A stretch of 64,000 nucleotides of DNA from Pseudomonas sp. Irchel 3E20 (GTDB lineage: Bacteria > Pseudomonadota > Gammaproteobacteria > Pseudomonadales > Pseudomonadaceae). Under the pieces are notes generated by a model. That model saw only the letters and a program-made list of their open reading frames with translations. It was not told the origin of the DNA and did no database searches. A program made the position numbers and the translations under genes. Where the stretch lies: contig NZ_FYEE01000001.1 in NCBI RefSeq assembly GCF_900187645.1, positions 496,001-560,000 on the forward strand. Reading direction: 5' to 3'. Positions 33,935-43,286 of this stretch are shown here, piece by piece. Position 1 is the stretch's first letter; every line of letters starts with the position of its first letter.

Positions 33935-36900
33935 GCCTTGGCGTCCTTGGCCTTGCGTGCCATGACGTCTTCATAGGTGTCGTTTTTGTCTTCGGCAATG
34001 GTGTACCAACCCAGGTAGGTTTGGCGGTCTTCTAGGTCGTCCTTGGCGGCGACGGTGCGTACCAGGCGCCCAGGTGCGTCGTAGTAGAGCCGGTCGCAGT
34101 AGCCGTGCTGGCGAAAGGATTGGTCGTTGATGTAGCGCGTCTGGTCGGCGAAGTACGGGCGATAGACCCGTACTGTCACGCCCTTGTTGTTGTATTCGAC
34201 CCGTTCGCTGACTCGCCAGCGCCGTGCGGCCTGCTGTTGCACGGGTTTGCCGTCGGCGCCCAGTTTCAGCGCGCCGTTTTCGTCCACCACGTAGGCCAGG
34301 CCCGGCTCGACTTCCTGTTTGGTTTGCAGGGTGCGGGCAAAGCCGTCGAAGCAGGCGATAGCGATGCGTACCTGGGCCTCGGGGTCGCCGGGGTAGCGGT
34401 CGGCTTGCAGGGTGGCGACGTGCACTGGCTCACGCTGGGCAGCGTCGAGTTGCTGTTGCAGGATCACTTCGTTGGGCGAAGGGTTTTGCAACCCCAGCAT
34501 ATGCTGGCGGGCACGGTCGCACAGGTGCCCGCTGGGCAGGATGAAGCCTTCGGCCCTGGCCCAGGTGCGCCACGCCTCGGGCGGCGGTGAGGCCTGCGAG
34601 ATCCGGCCCATCCAACTGAATGGGTCGGAAAATATCGCAGTGGCGTACTCGCCGATCGCGGCCACCGGGTTGGCAATGGCGGTTGCCGGGCTGCGGTCGG
34701 CGGGGGGCACGTAATCGGCTAGGGGCTTGAAGCCCACTGGCAGGCCCAGTTCGGTGCCATGGAAGCTGCTGACCTGAATCTCGCCCAGGGCGTTGTAGCG
34801 CGCCTCTTGGATATTTTCGTTGGGGTCTTGGATGCGCCCGGGCAGGAAGGTGCGGTAGTCGATGTCCAGCACCTGCGTGACGCAGCCATCGGGTAATTGC
34901 ACGGCTGTTTGCAGGCACCAGTAGGGGTCGTGGGTGACCTGGGTGATGCCGTGGCTGAGGGTCTGTTGCACGTGGGTGATGCTGTAGAAATCCTCCAGCT
35001 TGGCGTAGGTGGCAAAGCCCTGGCGCACCGACCACAGGTTGGTCTTGTTGTCTTCTTCCTGGTCGTACGGCAGGAACAGCTTCATCGGCTGGTAGCCGAC
35101 CTCGGGTTCGAGCAGACGCGCCTTGAGGTCGAAATTCGGGTCGATGTCTTTGACCCGGTCATAGGCGCTCAGCGCGGTGGCATCGAGTTCGGCGTGCTCT
35201 TCGTAGTCGGGCAGGGCCTCGAAGGTGGCCGCGCCCACGGGCAGGGTAATGCCGCTGTCCGGGTGTTTGTAGCGCTGCAGGCTGAGGCCGGTGAGCACGG
35301 CTTGTTGCGCCCAGGGGCCGCCGTCCTGGCTCAGTTCGAGGAATTTTTCGTGGCACAGGTCATTGGCGTGCAGGTCGGTTTTGGCCAGCACCAGGGCATT
35401 GCTGCGCGAACGGTACGCCAGGCCCAGGCGCCAGGCTTGGGGGTCGTTTTGGTGGATGAACCCGACCTTGGCCTGGGTCAGGTACCAGGCCTGCTGGGCC
35501 TCGTCGTGGGTATCGCTCCACCAGGTGTTTTGGTAGGGGTCGCTGAAGGGTGGCGCGTCGCTGCGGGTTTTACGTCGCGGGCAGTAGACCACCCAGCCGT
35601 GGGTCAGGGTGCCGTAGTCGTCCCACTCCAGGTTGATGCTGTGCTGGCACAGCGGGTCATCGGCGACGGATTGTTCGTAGTGCAGGCTGCGCGACTCCAG
35701 TGTCAGTGGTTGCACCACGGCGTAGGGCTGGTGCTGCCCCGCCGGGCGCAAGAGGCGCACCAGGTAGCGGTGCTGCTGCACGCCGTAGGGCACGGCGGGA
35801 GCGTCAGCGTTGTAGATTTCGCTGCGCAGCACCGAGCCGCTCAGGGCCCGGGCGACTTCCCGGGCCAGGGTGTCGTCGATGGGGTCGAGCCCTTCGCTGG
35901 CATGGTCGCGGCTGTGGTAGCGCTGCACCAGGGTCGGGCGCAGCGCCGCGGCGCCAGGGTCGCCGGCGTAGCCGTCGCTGGGCGGCATGTCCACGGCCCG
36001 GCCGGTGTGGAACCAGGTTTTGCTCAGCACGGGGGCGGTAAAACCGTCTTCCAGGCGTTGGGCCGGGGCGCCTTCGGTATCGGTTTGCAGCAGCAGGCCG
36101 AAGCCGCGGAACTCGCGCTCGTGGCGGTCGTAATAGCCCTGGCGGTAACTGAAGTGCTGGCTCAGTTGCTGGCCGCTGATTTCATCCAGTTGGGTCTGCT
36201 GGCTGACCAGGTGCAGGGCGAAGGGCAGTTCGCATACAGGCTCTTGCTGGGCGGCGCGCAACTGGGCTTTTTCGTCGAGCCATTCCTGGGCTGAACTGCG
36301 ATAGCTCACGCCGTTGCGGGCGCCCATGTTGTTGTTGGCGCGGCTGAGCAGGTAGGGCTTGGCCTGGACGAAGTCATAGCGCCAGTGCCGCGGCGACATG
36401 TGCGGCACGCTCAGCACCAGGCTGGAACAGCCCAGGCCTTGCAGGTCGGCGAAGCTGACTTCGCACAAACGGTCGTAGCGCACACCCTCGGGCCAGGGTT
36501 GGGTCTGGGGCGTGTCGGGGTAGCCGTTGCCGGCGTGGTTCATGAACACCTCAAAGCCATCGCTCTTGAGGTAGATCAGGTCGGCGGCGCCGGAGCCATC
36601 GAGGTCGGCCAGGCGCACCTGCGCCGCCTCGAATTCTTCGTAGGCAAACGGCAAGGTACTCAGTACAAAACCTTTGCCGAAGCGCCCGTGGCCCAGGTTG
36701 GGCCAGCATTTGACCTCGTTGTGGCGGATGCGCACCAAGTGTTGTTGGCCGCTGCCCAGCACATCGCTGAAGGCCACCAGTTCCGTGGGGGACGGGCTGA
36801 GCAGCGGGAGGGCATCGTCGTCGTCCCGGCGGGGCACATCCACACCCCGAGCAAAGCCATCCTCGCGGCGGCTGGCGTAGAGGCGCACGCTGCGGCTGCC

Positions 36901-38487
36901 GATCAGGGTCAGGTCCGTGAGGCCATCACCCACCAGGTCGGCCAGTTGGGCCTGGGGGTGGAAAAACTCCGTGGGAAAGGCGTTGAAGGGCACGAATTGG
37001 GACCAGGTGCGGTCCGGGTTGAGGGTGAAAAAACCACTCATGCCGGGCATCGCCACGACCCAGTCGAGCTTGCCGTCGCCGGTCATGTCGCTCAGGGATT
37101 GGCGCACCGCTTTGCTGCTGTCGGCCGCGGGCAAGTGGGGCAGCAATTTCCATTCGTCATAGCGCACTTGATCGCCGCCGTCCGGGCCGCGCTGGGGTTC
37201 GCGGTAGTACCAGGCCTGGTCGATGCGGTACAGCACACCGGGCAGGCCTTCGCCGTAAAGGTCCACCAGTTGATAGGCCTGGCCGTCATTCAAACCGGGC
37301 ATCGACGGGAATGGCGTATAGCCCTGGCGGTCGGCCACCAGGGCAAAGGGGTTGTAGCCGTATTCCATGGGCGGGCGGTTCTCTACCTGGCCTCGGCCGT
37401 CATAGGCTTGCAGGTGGGCGGCCGTGAGGTGGTTGTAGCCCAGCGCGTCGCTGCGGTGTTCCAGCAGCAGGCGTTGTACCAGCACCGGGTGCTGCCCCAA
37501 TTCGGGGAACTGGTGGAACAGCAGCACCTGCCGGCACAGGCGCCGGGTGCCCAGTTCAAAACCGTAGGCGTAGTTCCAGAACGGGTCGCTGCGCACCTTC
37601 CAGGGCCCGAACACATCGCCTTCAAGCCCATAGGGCGGGCCATAGGCGGGTTTTTCCGTCAGCTCGGCGCTGCGCTCGCCGTAGTCGAACAGCAGGTGGA
37701 AATGCCAGCGCACGGTGCTCCAGCCGTCGGTGCTCCATGAGTAGAGGTCGGCGCTGGCGACCTCGTTGCCGTAGCACACCCGTTTGAGATAGCGCTGGGC
37801 GCGGTAGTCGCGAAACTGCGGGCCAACCGGCGCTTCGGTTTCGGCCAGGTACTCATACACCACATGCTCACCCCGGCTGTTGAGGCTTTCGTCCAGCAGC
37901 CACACGCCGACCCGTTCGTGGGCGTTGGGGTCGGCGCGGCGTGAGGCGAGGGTCTTGCCGTACAAGTGCAGGCTGCCATCGGCACCATGCAGCAGCCAGA
38001 ACCCGGCTGCGTCGGCGTTGGTGGCCCAGTGCTCGATCAGGGTGAAAGCGCCTTCGACTCGTGGGTGGTAACGCACCACCCGGTGTTCGCCCACCGTGAC
38101 GCCGCGATACTCGGACACCGTGCGGGCCACGGGTTGGCCATCAGTTTCATTGCGCTCGGGCATCCACACGTCGCCGTCGGGGCCGACCGCCAGGTCGCTG
38201 CCGTCATAGCGCGGCACGCCTTTGGTGGTGCGCAGGGTGATGGCGTTGGAGCTCATCCGCCAGCCGATGCCGAACGGGCTGTTACCCACGTCGCTGCTGT
38301 AGCCCAGGCCCAGGTTCGGCACCAGGCTGCGGTTGGGCGCCCCGGAAATCGGCAGCGGCAGCTCCAGCGACGCCGCGCCGCTGGTGCCCACCGCCCCCCA
38401 GCCCTTGCCGATGCTTTGAATCGCCCCGCCGCCCTTGGGCAGGGCGGGGGCGTTGACTTCCAGCGCAGAGGTAGTGGGTTCGTTCAT
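33931..38487 (-). CDS. Tc toxin B component (TcaC/TcdB-like, SpvB domain)
   Basis: This 1518-residue protein begins with the SpvB domain (LPKGGGAIQSIGKGWGAVGTSGAASLELPLPIS). It continues with FG-GAP/VCBS-type beta-propeller blades (for example DMTGDGKLDWVVAMPGMSGFF and LADLDGSGAADLIYLKSDGFEVF) and TcdB middle and C-terminal regions. In Tc complexes B and C form a hollow cocoon that encloses the effector, and the propeller of B opens onto the A pentamer. The ATG at 38487 overlaps the stop of the A2 gene (TGATG) with GGAGG 6 bases upstream. The upstream GTG in frame is not needed. Confidence 0.95.
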   Translation of the reverse strand: MNEPTTSALEVNAPALPKGGGAIQSIGKGWGAVGTSGAASLELPLPISGAPNRSLVPNLGLGYSSDVGNSPFGIGWRMSSNAITLRTTKGVPRYDGSDLAVGPDGDVWMPERNETDGQPVARTVSEYRGVTVGEHRVVRYHPRVEGAFTLIEHWATNADAAGFWLLHGADGSLHLYGKTLASRRADPNAHERVGVWLLDESLNSRGEHVVYEYLAETEAPVGPQFRDYRAQRYLKRVCYGNEVASADLYSWSTDGWSTVRWHFHLLFDYGERSAELTEKPAYGPPYGLEGDVFGPWKVRSDPFWNYAYGFELGTRRLCRQVLLFHQFPELGQHPVLVQRLLLEHRSDALGYNHLTAAHLQAYDGRGQVENRPPMEYGYNPFALVADRQGYTPFPSMPGLNDGQAYQLVDLYGEGLPGVLYRIDQAWYYREPQRGPDGGDQVRYDEWKLLPHLPAADSSKAVRQSLSDMTGDGKLDWVVAMPGMSGFFTLNPDRTWSQFVPFNAFPTEFFHPQAQLADLVGDGLTDLTLIGSRSVRLYASRREDGFARGVDVPRRDDDDALPLLSPSPTELVAFSDVLGSGQQHLVRIRHNEVKCWPNLGHGRFGKGFVLSTLPFAYEEFEAAQVRLADLDGSGAADLIYLKSDGFEVFMNHAGNGYPDTPQTQPWPEGVRYDRLCEVSFADLQGLGCSSLVLSVPHMSPRHWRYDFVQAKPYLLSRANNNMGARNGVSYRSSAQEWLDEKAQLRAAQQEPVCELPFALHLVSQQTQLDEISGQQLSQHFSYRQGYYDRHEREFRGFGLLLQTDTEGAPAQRLEDGFTAPVLSKTWFHTGRAVDMPPSDGYAGDPGAAALRPTLVQRYHSRDHASEGLDPIDDTLAREVARALSGSVLRSEIYNADAPAVPYGVQQHRYLVRLLRPAGQHQPYAVVQPLTLESRSLHYEQSVADDPLCQHSINLEWDDYGTLTHGWVVYCPRRKTRSDAPPFSDPYQNTWWSDTHDEAQQAWYLTQAKVGFIHQNDPQAWRLGLAYRSRSNALVLAKTDLHANDLCHEKFLELSQDGGPWAQQAVLTGLSLQRYKHPDSGITLPVGAATFEALPDYEEHAELDATALSAYDRVKDIDPNFDLKARLLEPEVGYQPMKLFLPYDQEEDNKTNLWSVRQGFATYAKLEDFYSITHVQQTLSHGITQVTHDPYWCLQTAVQLPDGCVTQVLDIDYRTFLPGRIQDPNENIQEARYNALGEIQVSSFHGTELGLPVGFKPLADYVPPADRSPATAIANPVAAIGEYATAIFSDPFSWMGRISQASPPPEAWRTWARAEGFILPSGHLCDRARQHMLGLQNPSPNEVILQQQLDAAQREPVHVATLQADRYPGDPEAQVRIAIACFDGFARTLQTKQEVEPGLAYVVDENGALKLGADGKPVQQQAARRWRVSERVEYNNKGVTVRVYRPYFADQTRYINDQSFRQHGYCDRLYYDAPGRLVRTVAAKDDLEDRQTYLGWYTIAEDKNDTYEDVMARKAKDAKA

Positions 38488-41400
38488 CACTGGCCTCCGC
38501 GGCGGCTGGTGTAGCTGAACTTGACGATGATGTCAGTCAGGGATTCGAGCATGGCTTTTTGCGTGCCGCCGTGGCCGGGGAACGTCAACTGCCACTTGGA
38601 CACGGCGCCGGTGTACTCGAAGGGCAGGTACTGCTCGTCCTGAAAGTTGAGGCTGAACATCCCCGAATCGTCGATGCCGCTAGACAGCGCGATCTGTTGG
38701 CTGGCGCGCAGGTTTTCCTTGGCCACCGTGCCGGCTGCGTCCATCTGCACCGTGCTGTAGGTCTGGGCCAGGGTCGCCCGCACATCTTCGTAGGGCCCCA
38801 GCAGCACCGGCAGGAATACGCTGATGGTCTTGATCCGGCGCAGGTAGTGGCCGGGGTAGTCGGCCTCGAACATTTTCTGGGTCAGTTCGAATTCACAGCT
38901 GCCGGTACTGAGCAGATCCGCGAGGATGTCCGCCCAGGGCTTGTTGATCGTCGAATCGCTGTCCTTGTCCTTGAGTTGGCGCAGGGACACGGTTTTGCGG
39001 ATCTCCAGGTCGCGCTCGTTGCTCAGCAAGCGGCGGGTGTTGAGCTCCAGCAAGCCGAGCTTGAGGCTTTCACCCGCGCCCAGGCCGCGGTAGCTGGCGT
39101 TCCAGGCCGAAGCATTGAACACGGAAGGGCGCCGGTAGTCAGCCTGCTCGTAGCGCCACGCTGCCTCCGTGGCCTGGCACAACGACTGGGCAAAATTGAA
39201 CGCCTGGCCGTACAACCGGGTGAACTGGTTGTTGAGCCAGTCGTAGGTCTGGCTTTTGCCAAAGCGCTTGTTGCCGAGCAGGTAGTCGTGGGTGGCCTTG
39301 GCCTGTTCCAGGCTGGTCTGGGCCATACGCAGTTGCAAGCGGGTGGCTTTTTTCTGCTCCTGGAAGGCGTCGAGTTGGGCCTGTACCTGGGCGGCTTCCA
39401 GGGTGGCCTGGTCGAGGGCTTGTTGCCATTCCTGGGCGCGGCGATCGAATTGGGCTTTGTACGAGAGCGTGTCAGCCGTGTCGCTCGCCACCATCGCAGT
39501 GCTGCTAGTGAGGAGGGCGGCCGCTCTCGCAGCTGCTTCGCTACGACTACCTCCGGCAGCCACGCCAAAAATGTTAGGCAGCAGCTTCAGGAGTTCCCCT
39601 CCCGACTCTATTGTCATGGCAGTAATCCTTGCGACCCGAGAGGACAGGGAGGAGGCGCCGGCCGATATCTCTTCAGGGAACATGGTCAAATTTTGGTAGT
39701 AGCCAACCCGCTGCTGGATGATGTTCTGACTCGCCTTCAACGCCAGCTCGTTCTTGTTATCGGTTTCCCCAGCCTGCACCTGAATATCCACGGCGATTTT
39801 CGCCAGGTTCCACGCCTGTTGCTGTTGCAGCTCCAGGTACTCGGCCTGTTCCTTGCGCTCGATCAGCGACAGCAGGGTGGCGCCGAACTGGATCACCACC
39901 TCTACCGCGTTCATGCAATGGGCGTAGAGGAAGTTGAAGCGCGTGGGCGCGATGCTCGGGTTCAGGTATTGGTTGAGCGCCGCGCCCGAGAGCCCTGCGG
40001 CGCGGGCAGCGAGCAGGGCGCGCGGGTCCAGGGGCGGGGCGAACAGCGGCAGGTGCAGGGCGTTGCCGGCCATGTCCAGGTTATGGCGCAGGTTGTACAG
40101 ACGGCTTTCGGCCAGGTCCCAGCGCTGCACCAGTTCAGGGTTGAAGGGCAGGCGCAGGTAGGGGTTGTCCACCGTGGGCAGCGACGGGTCGTCGGCCCAG
40201 GGGCGCAGGCACAGCTGCGGCACCACTTGCGGGTGCGGCCCGCCAAACTGGGGCCGGGGGTTTTCCAGCAGGTATTGCTCACGCATCAGCAAGCGCTGCT
40301 CGAAGTTGCGCAGCTCGGGGTTGGTGGCATCGCTTAGCGCCTTGAGTTTGATAGGGGCCCAGGTGTCCACCGTTTGCACATCCGGGCGCGGCCCCAGCAG
40401 GTCCAGCACCTGTACGTAGCCGAGCTTGGCCACCACCAGGGCATCGGGGGTCAACTGGCGGTAGGCGCTGTCGGCGCGGCTGAGGAGGATATCCAGGTAT
40501 TGCAGATACAAGGCCTTGCGCAGGTGCACCGGGTGGCTGAGGCCGATTTGGTGCGGGTCGTTGGGCGCTCGGGTGGCGTGGCTCACGTCTTCTTCGGTAT
40601 CCACCAGATGGGGCACCAGCGGCACGGCATTCCAGAACGGCGGATGGCCGCTCTCGCCCTGTTGGCGCATGGGGTCGAAGAGGTAGGCCAACCAGTGCAG
40701 CGCCTCGTCGAACTGTTCTTCCTTGTTCAAGCGATAGGCCACCAGCCAGGGCAGGTACAGGAACAACTCCAGGAAATACAGATAGTAGGCCCCGGCGAAA
40801 TCCATCAGATCGTCACCGCTCAAATGTTCAATGGGTGGTTCTTTAAGGTGCTGGGTTTCCCAGGACAGTAGGCTGTCCATGCCTTCCTCCGCGCGCTGGA
40901 TCAGGCTGCGGGCGAAGGTGGTGTTCATCCGGATGGGTTGGCGATAGTCCGTTTCACTACCGTCGGAAAACTCGATGCTTGAGCCGAAGAAGTCGATGGA
41001 CTCGGCGTCGCCCAGTGTCGTACTGGGGTTATGCAAAATCATCGGGGCGATTTGCTCGGGGGTCTCGGAACTTTCGCTCCAACCCATTTCGACTATTTTG
41101 AATGCACTGCCCAGATAGATAGGACCCCCCAAATAATAGGCGCTGTAGACGGCGATACCATGAATCAACCGAATCGAGTTATGCCCGTCTGGCCAGTCAA
41201 CAGGCCAATCTTCCGGTAATAGCGTATCGCGGTTAATTGGGAATGACAGAGAGAGGGCGTCGTTCTTTTCTATGGTCTGGCTAATAGTGGATCTGGCTAG
41301 TTGACGTAGGTCGTTGAAGTTTTCTGGAATGTCAGAGGGTTTGAGTGGGTGCAGAATTAGATGGCTATATAGAAGCGGCCCTGTTATCTCGACTGTGGTG

Positions 41401-43283
41401 CGGCTGATTTTTATCTCATTTATATTGTTTTTATAAAGCTTGGTAATTTTGCTTGTGTTTGTGTTTTGAGGATTTTTTAGAATAAATTCGAGGGTTTTTC
41501 TCGAAATTGAAGTTTTTATTAGTGCGGTGCTTTGTCCGGAGTTAATAGGGGGGATCATAAATGAATTTATATTGTTCTGGGTAACTATGAGTTGGCTGAA
41601 CGGTTTGTCCAACTTGTCAAATGTATAGAGTACAGGGGGCGTCTGATTGTAAAAGTCCGTGTTCAATGCGGTGATTGTTGACCCTGGCAGCAGGGTGATC
41701 CATTCATTCGCGTTATCGTTGGAGGCAACAATAAGGTCGAATTTGACAAGTTCTCGGAACTCGTCAAAAAGCGTGATGGTAAGTGTCGTGTGGCTGGTGA
41801 TGTTGTCGGTTACTCGCGATGTTACTTGGATGGTCGAACTTTCCGGGTCATAGCGAATATCATTGGTAGTGAGGCTGGCTATCGTCGACTGCAAACCTTC
41901 GTAGTTCCATAACGCTTCAGGCGTCGTCGGTACGGGCGGTAAAGTAATAGTGCCGAACTGTTGTTTTCCATGGGGCAGCCAATACTGGAAGCGGCTGGCG
42001 CCATTTTCGTCGTGTGCAAATAAGTGGCCTACCCTGCGTACGTGGGCTTCGTCATCTTGTATTGGAATGGAACTTTGAATGACAGGGGGTGGGTTTACAT
42101 AACCCTCAAAAGGGAATAGGGGCGTGAGGGTGAAGTTTTTGTCGATGCGTAATGTTCTAAGGAATGTATAAGAATCCTTAGCGCCATTGTCGGCATTGCC
42201 ATGGTGGTGGCCATAGTACAGTGCAAGAAATAGCGTTTCCGGGGACGTTGTATTGTCGTACACCGCGATGGTGTCGGTTGCTTGTTCTACCAAGTGGGGG
42301 TCCAGTTTGGGGTCGAACATGTCTTTGGAAGTGCCGTACTCTTCAATATAAGTACGGGGTGTGCTCCAAGTGTTGTCGTATTTTTTATAGGAGCCATACA
42401 GCCGAAACAGTGGGCTGGCGGGGGTGGTTTCCCGCACTTGTGCATTGGGTGCTGCCGGGCGGGGGTCTTCAAAGGTCACATCGGCCCAGAAGATGAACAA
42501 GCGGTTGTTGAACCATACCGGGCGCACGCTGTGGGTGATGGCATGTTCGCCGATGGGCACGTTGGCCTTGTTCCAGTCCGACCAGGCCGCAGGCAGGGGT
42601 TTGTCGTACTTGGGCGCAGGTTGGTCGGGGGAAAGGGCGGGGGCCTTCTGCGGGCGTTGACTCATGTCCAGGGAGCGCCAGTAAAACTGGTTTTCCGCCG
42701 GCGACTTGGCGACAAAGTAGTAGGGGCTGTTGGCAAAATCCTGGCCGTCGATATAGCCATTGAGGCATTTGAGGTTGGCGATTTCCTCGAAGCGCGCCAG
42801 GTATGCCAGCACGGCGGCTTGCACGGTGTCTGGCTGGATTTGGGCCTGGTTGATGTCGTTTTCCAGTTGCTTGAAGTTTTCGGTGCGGGTCTGGCGCAGG
42901 GTCGGGTCCAGGTAGATGGACGGGAAGTAGTGCAGTTGCTGGTTGGCGGCCCACAGCGGGTATTGATACATCTCTTCGCGCCAGCGCTCCAACTGCTCGG
43001 GGGTGAGGCTATTGGAGGCGTAGCCGGGTTCCATGTTCATCAACATGCCGTGGATGTATTGCTGCAGGCTGGCGATGGCGCAGGCCACGGGGCTGGTAGG
43101 CACGTCCTGGCTGACCAGCACGTCGAGCAGCAGGTACTCGTAGAGATCGTTGGCGGTTTCGATGCGGTGGTTCAGTTGCAGCTCGATCAAGGTGGGGTCG
43201 GCGGGCACCACTTCGTGCAGGTACATTGCCACCAGGGCATCGCGCAGGGATTCGTTGAGCTGTTTTTCAATAGAGGCGGTCAT
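38487..43283 (-). CDS. Tc toxin A component, second subunit (TcaB/TcdA C-terminal part)
   Basis: The 1598-residue protein carries the neuraminidase-like region and receptor-binding part of a Tc A subunit, then a pore/coiled segment (about residues 1205-1370, rich in Ala/Gln). It ends with the TcB-binding domain (PGHYLRRIKTISVFLPVLLGPYEDVRATL). The A component forms the pentameric needle that docks on the host cell. Here it is split into two genes, as in TcaA-TcaB of Photorhabdus. The segment for about residues 268-728 is markedly AT-rich (16 G+C of 60 bases on each of the lines 41401 and 41461), unlike its GC-rich flanks. The start has AAGGAG and lies 4 bases after the A1 stop. Confidence 0.94.
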   Translation of the reverse strand: MTASIEKQLNESLRDALVAMYLHEVVPADPTLIELQLNHRIETANDLYEYLLLDVLVSQDVPTSPVACAIASLQQYIHGMLMNMEPGYASNSLTPEQLERWREEMYQYPLWAANQQLHYFPSIYLDPTLRQTRTENFKQLENDINQAQIQPDTVQAAVLAYLARFEEIANLKCLNGYIDGQDFANSPYYFVAKSPAENQFYWRSLDMSQRPQKAPALSPDQPAPKYDKPLPAAWSDWNKANVPIGEHAITHSVRPVWFNNRLFIFWADVTFEDPRPAAPNAQVRETTPASPLFRLYGSYKKYDNTWSTPRTYIEEYGTSKDMFDPKLDPHLVEQATDTIAVYDNTTSPETLFLALYYGHHHGNADNGAKDSYTFLRTLRIDKNFTLTPLFPFEGYVNPPPVIQSSIPIQDDEAHVRRVGHLFAHDENGASRFQYWLPHGKQQFGTITLPPVPTTPEALWNYEGLQSTIASLTTNDIRYDPESSTIQVTSRVTDNITSHTTLTITLFDEFRELVKFDLIVASNDNANEWITLLPGSTITALNTDFYNQTPPVLYTFDKLDKPFSQLIVTQNNINSFMIPPINSGQSTALIKTSISRKTLEFILKNPQNTNTSKITKLYKNNINEIKISRTTVEITGPLLYSHLILHPLKPSDIPENFNDLRQLARSTISQTIEKNDALSLSFPINRDTLLPEDWPVDWPDGHNSIRLIHGIAVYSAYYLGGPIYLGSAFKIVEMGWSESSETPEQIAPMILHNPSTTLGDAESIDFFGSSIEFSDGSETDYRQPIRMNTTFARSLIQRAEEGMDSLLSWETQHLKEPPIEHLSGDDLMDFAGAYYLYFLELFLYLPWLVAYRLNKEEQFDEALHWLAYLFDPMRQQGESGHPPFWNAVPLVPHLVDTEEDVSHATRAPNDPHQIGLSHPVHLRKALYLQYLDILLSRADSAYRQLTPDALVVAKLGYVQVLDLLGPRPDVQTVDTWAPIKLKALSDATNPELRNFEQRLLMREQYLLENPRPQFGGPHPQVVPQLCLRPWADDPSLPTVDNPYLRLPFNPELVQRWDLAESRLYNLRHNLDMAGNALHLPLFAPPLDPRALLAARAAGLSGAALNQYLNPSIAPTRFNFLYAHCMNAVEVVIQFGATLLSLIERKEQAEYLELQQQQAWNLAKIAVDIQVQAGETDNKNELALKASQNIIQQRVGYYQNLTMFPEEISAGASSLSSRVARITAMTIESGGELLKLLPNIFGVAAGGSRSEAAARAAALLTSSTAMVASDTADTLSYKAQFDRRAQEWQQALDQATLEAAQVQAQLDAFQEQKKATRLQLRMAQTSLEQAKATHDYLLGNKRFGKSQTYDWLNNQFTRLYGQAFNFAQSLCQATEAAWRYEQADYRRPSVFNASAWNASYRGLGAGESLKLGLLELNTRRLLSNERDLEIRKTVSLRQLKDKDSDSTINKPWADILADLLSTGSCEFELTQKMFEADYPGHYLRRIKTISVFLPVLLGPYEDVRATLAQTYSTVQMDAAGTVAKENLRASQQIALSSGIDDSGMFSLNFQDEQYLPFEYTGAVSKWQLTFPGHGGTQKAMLESLTDIIVKFSYTSRRGGQ

Positions 43284-43286
43284 GAC

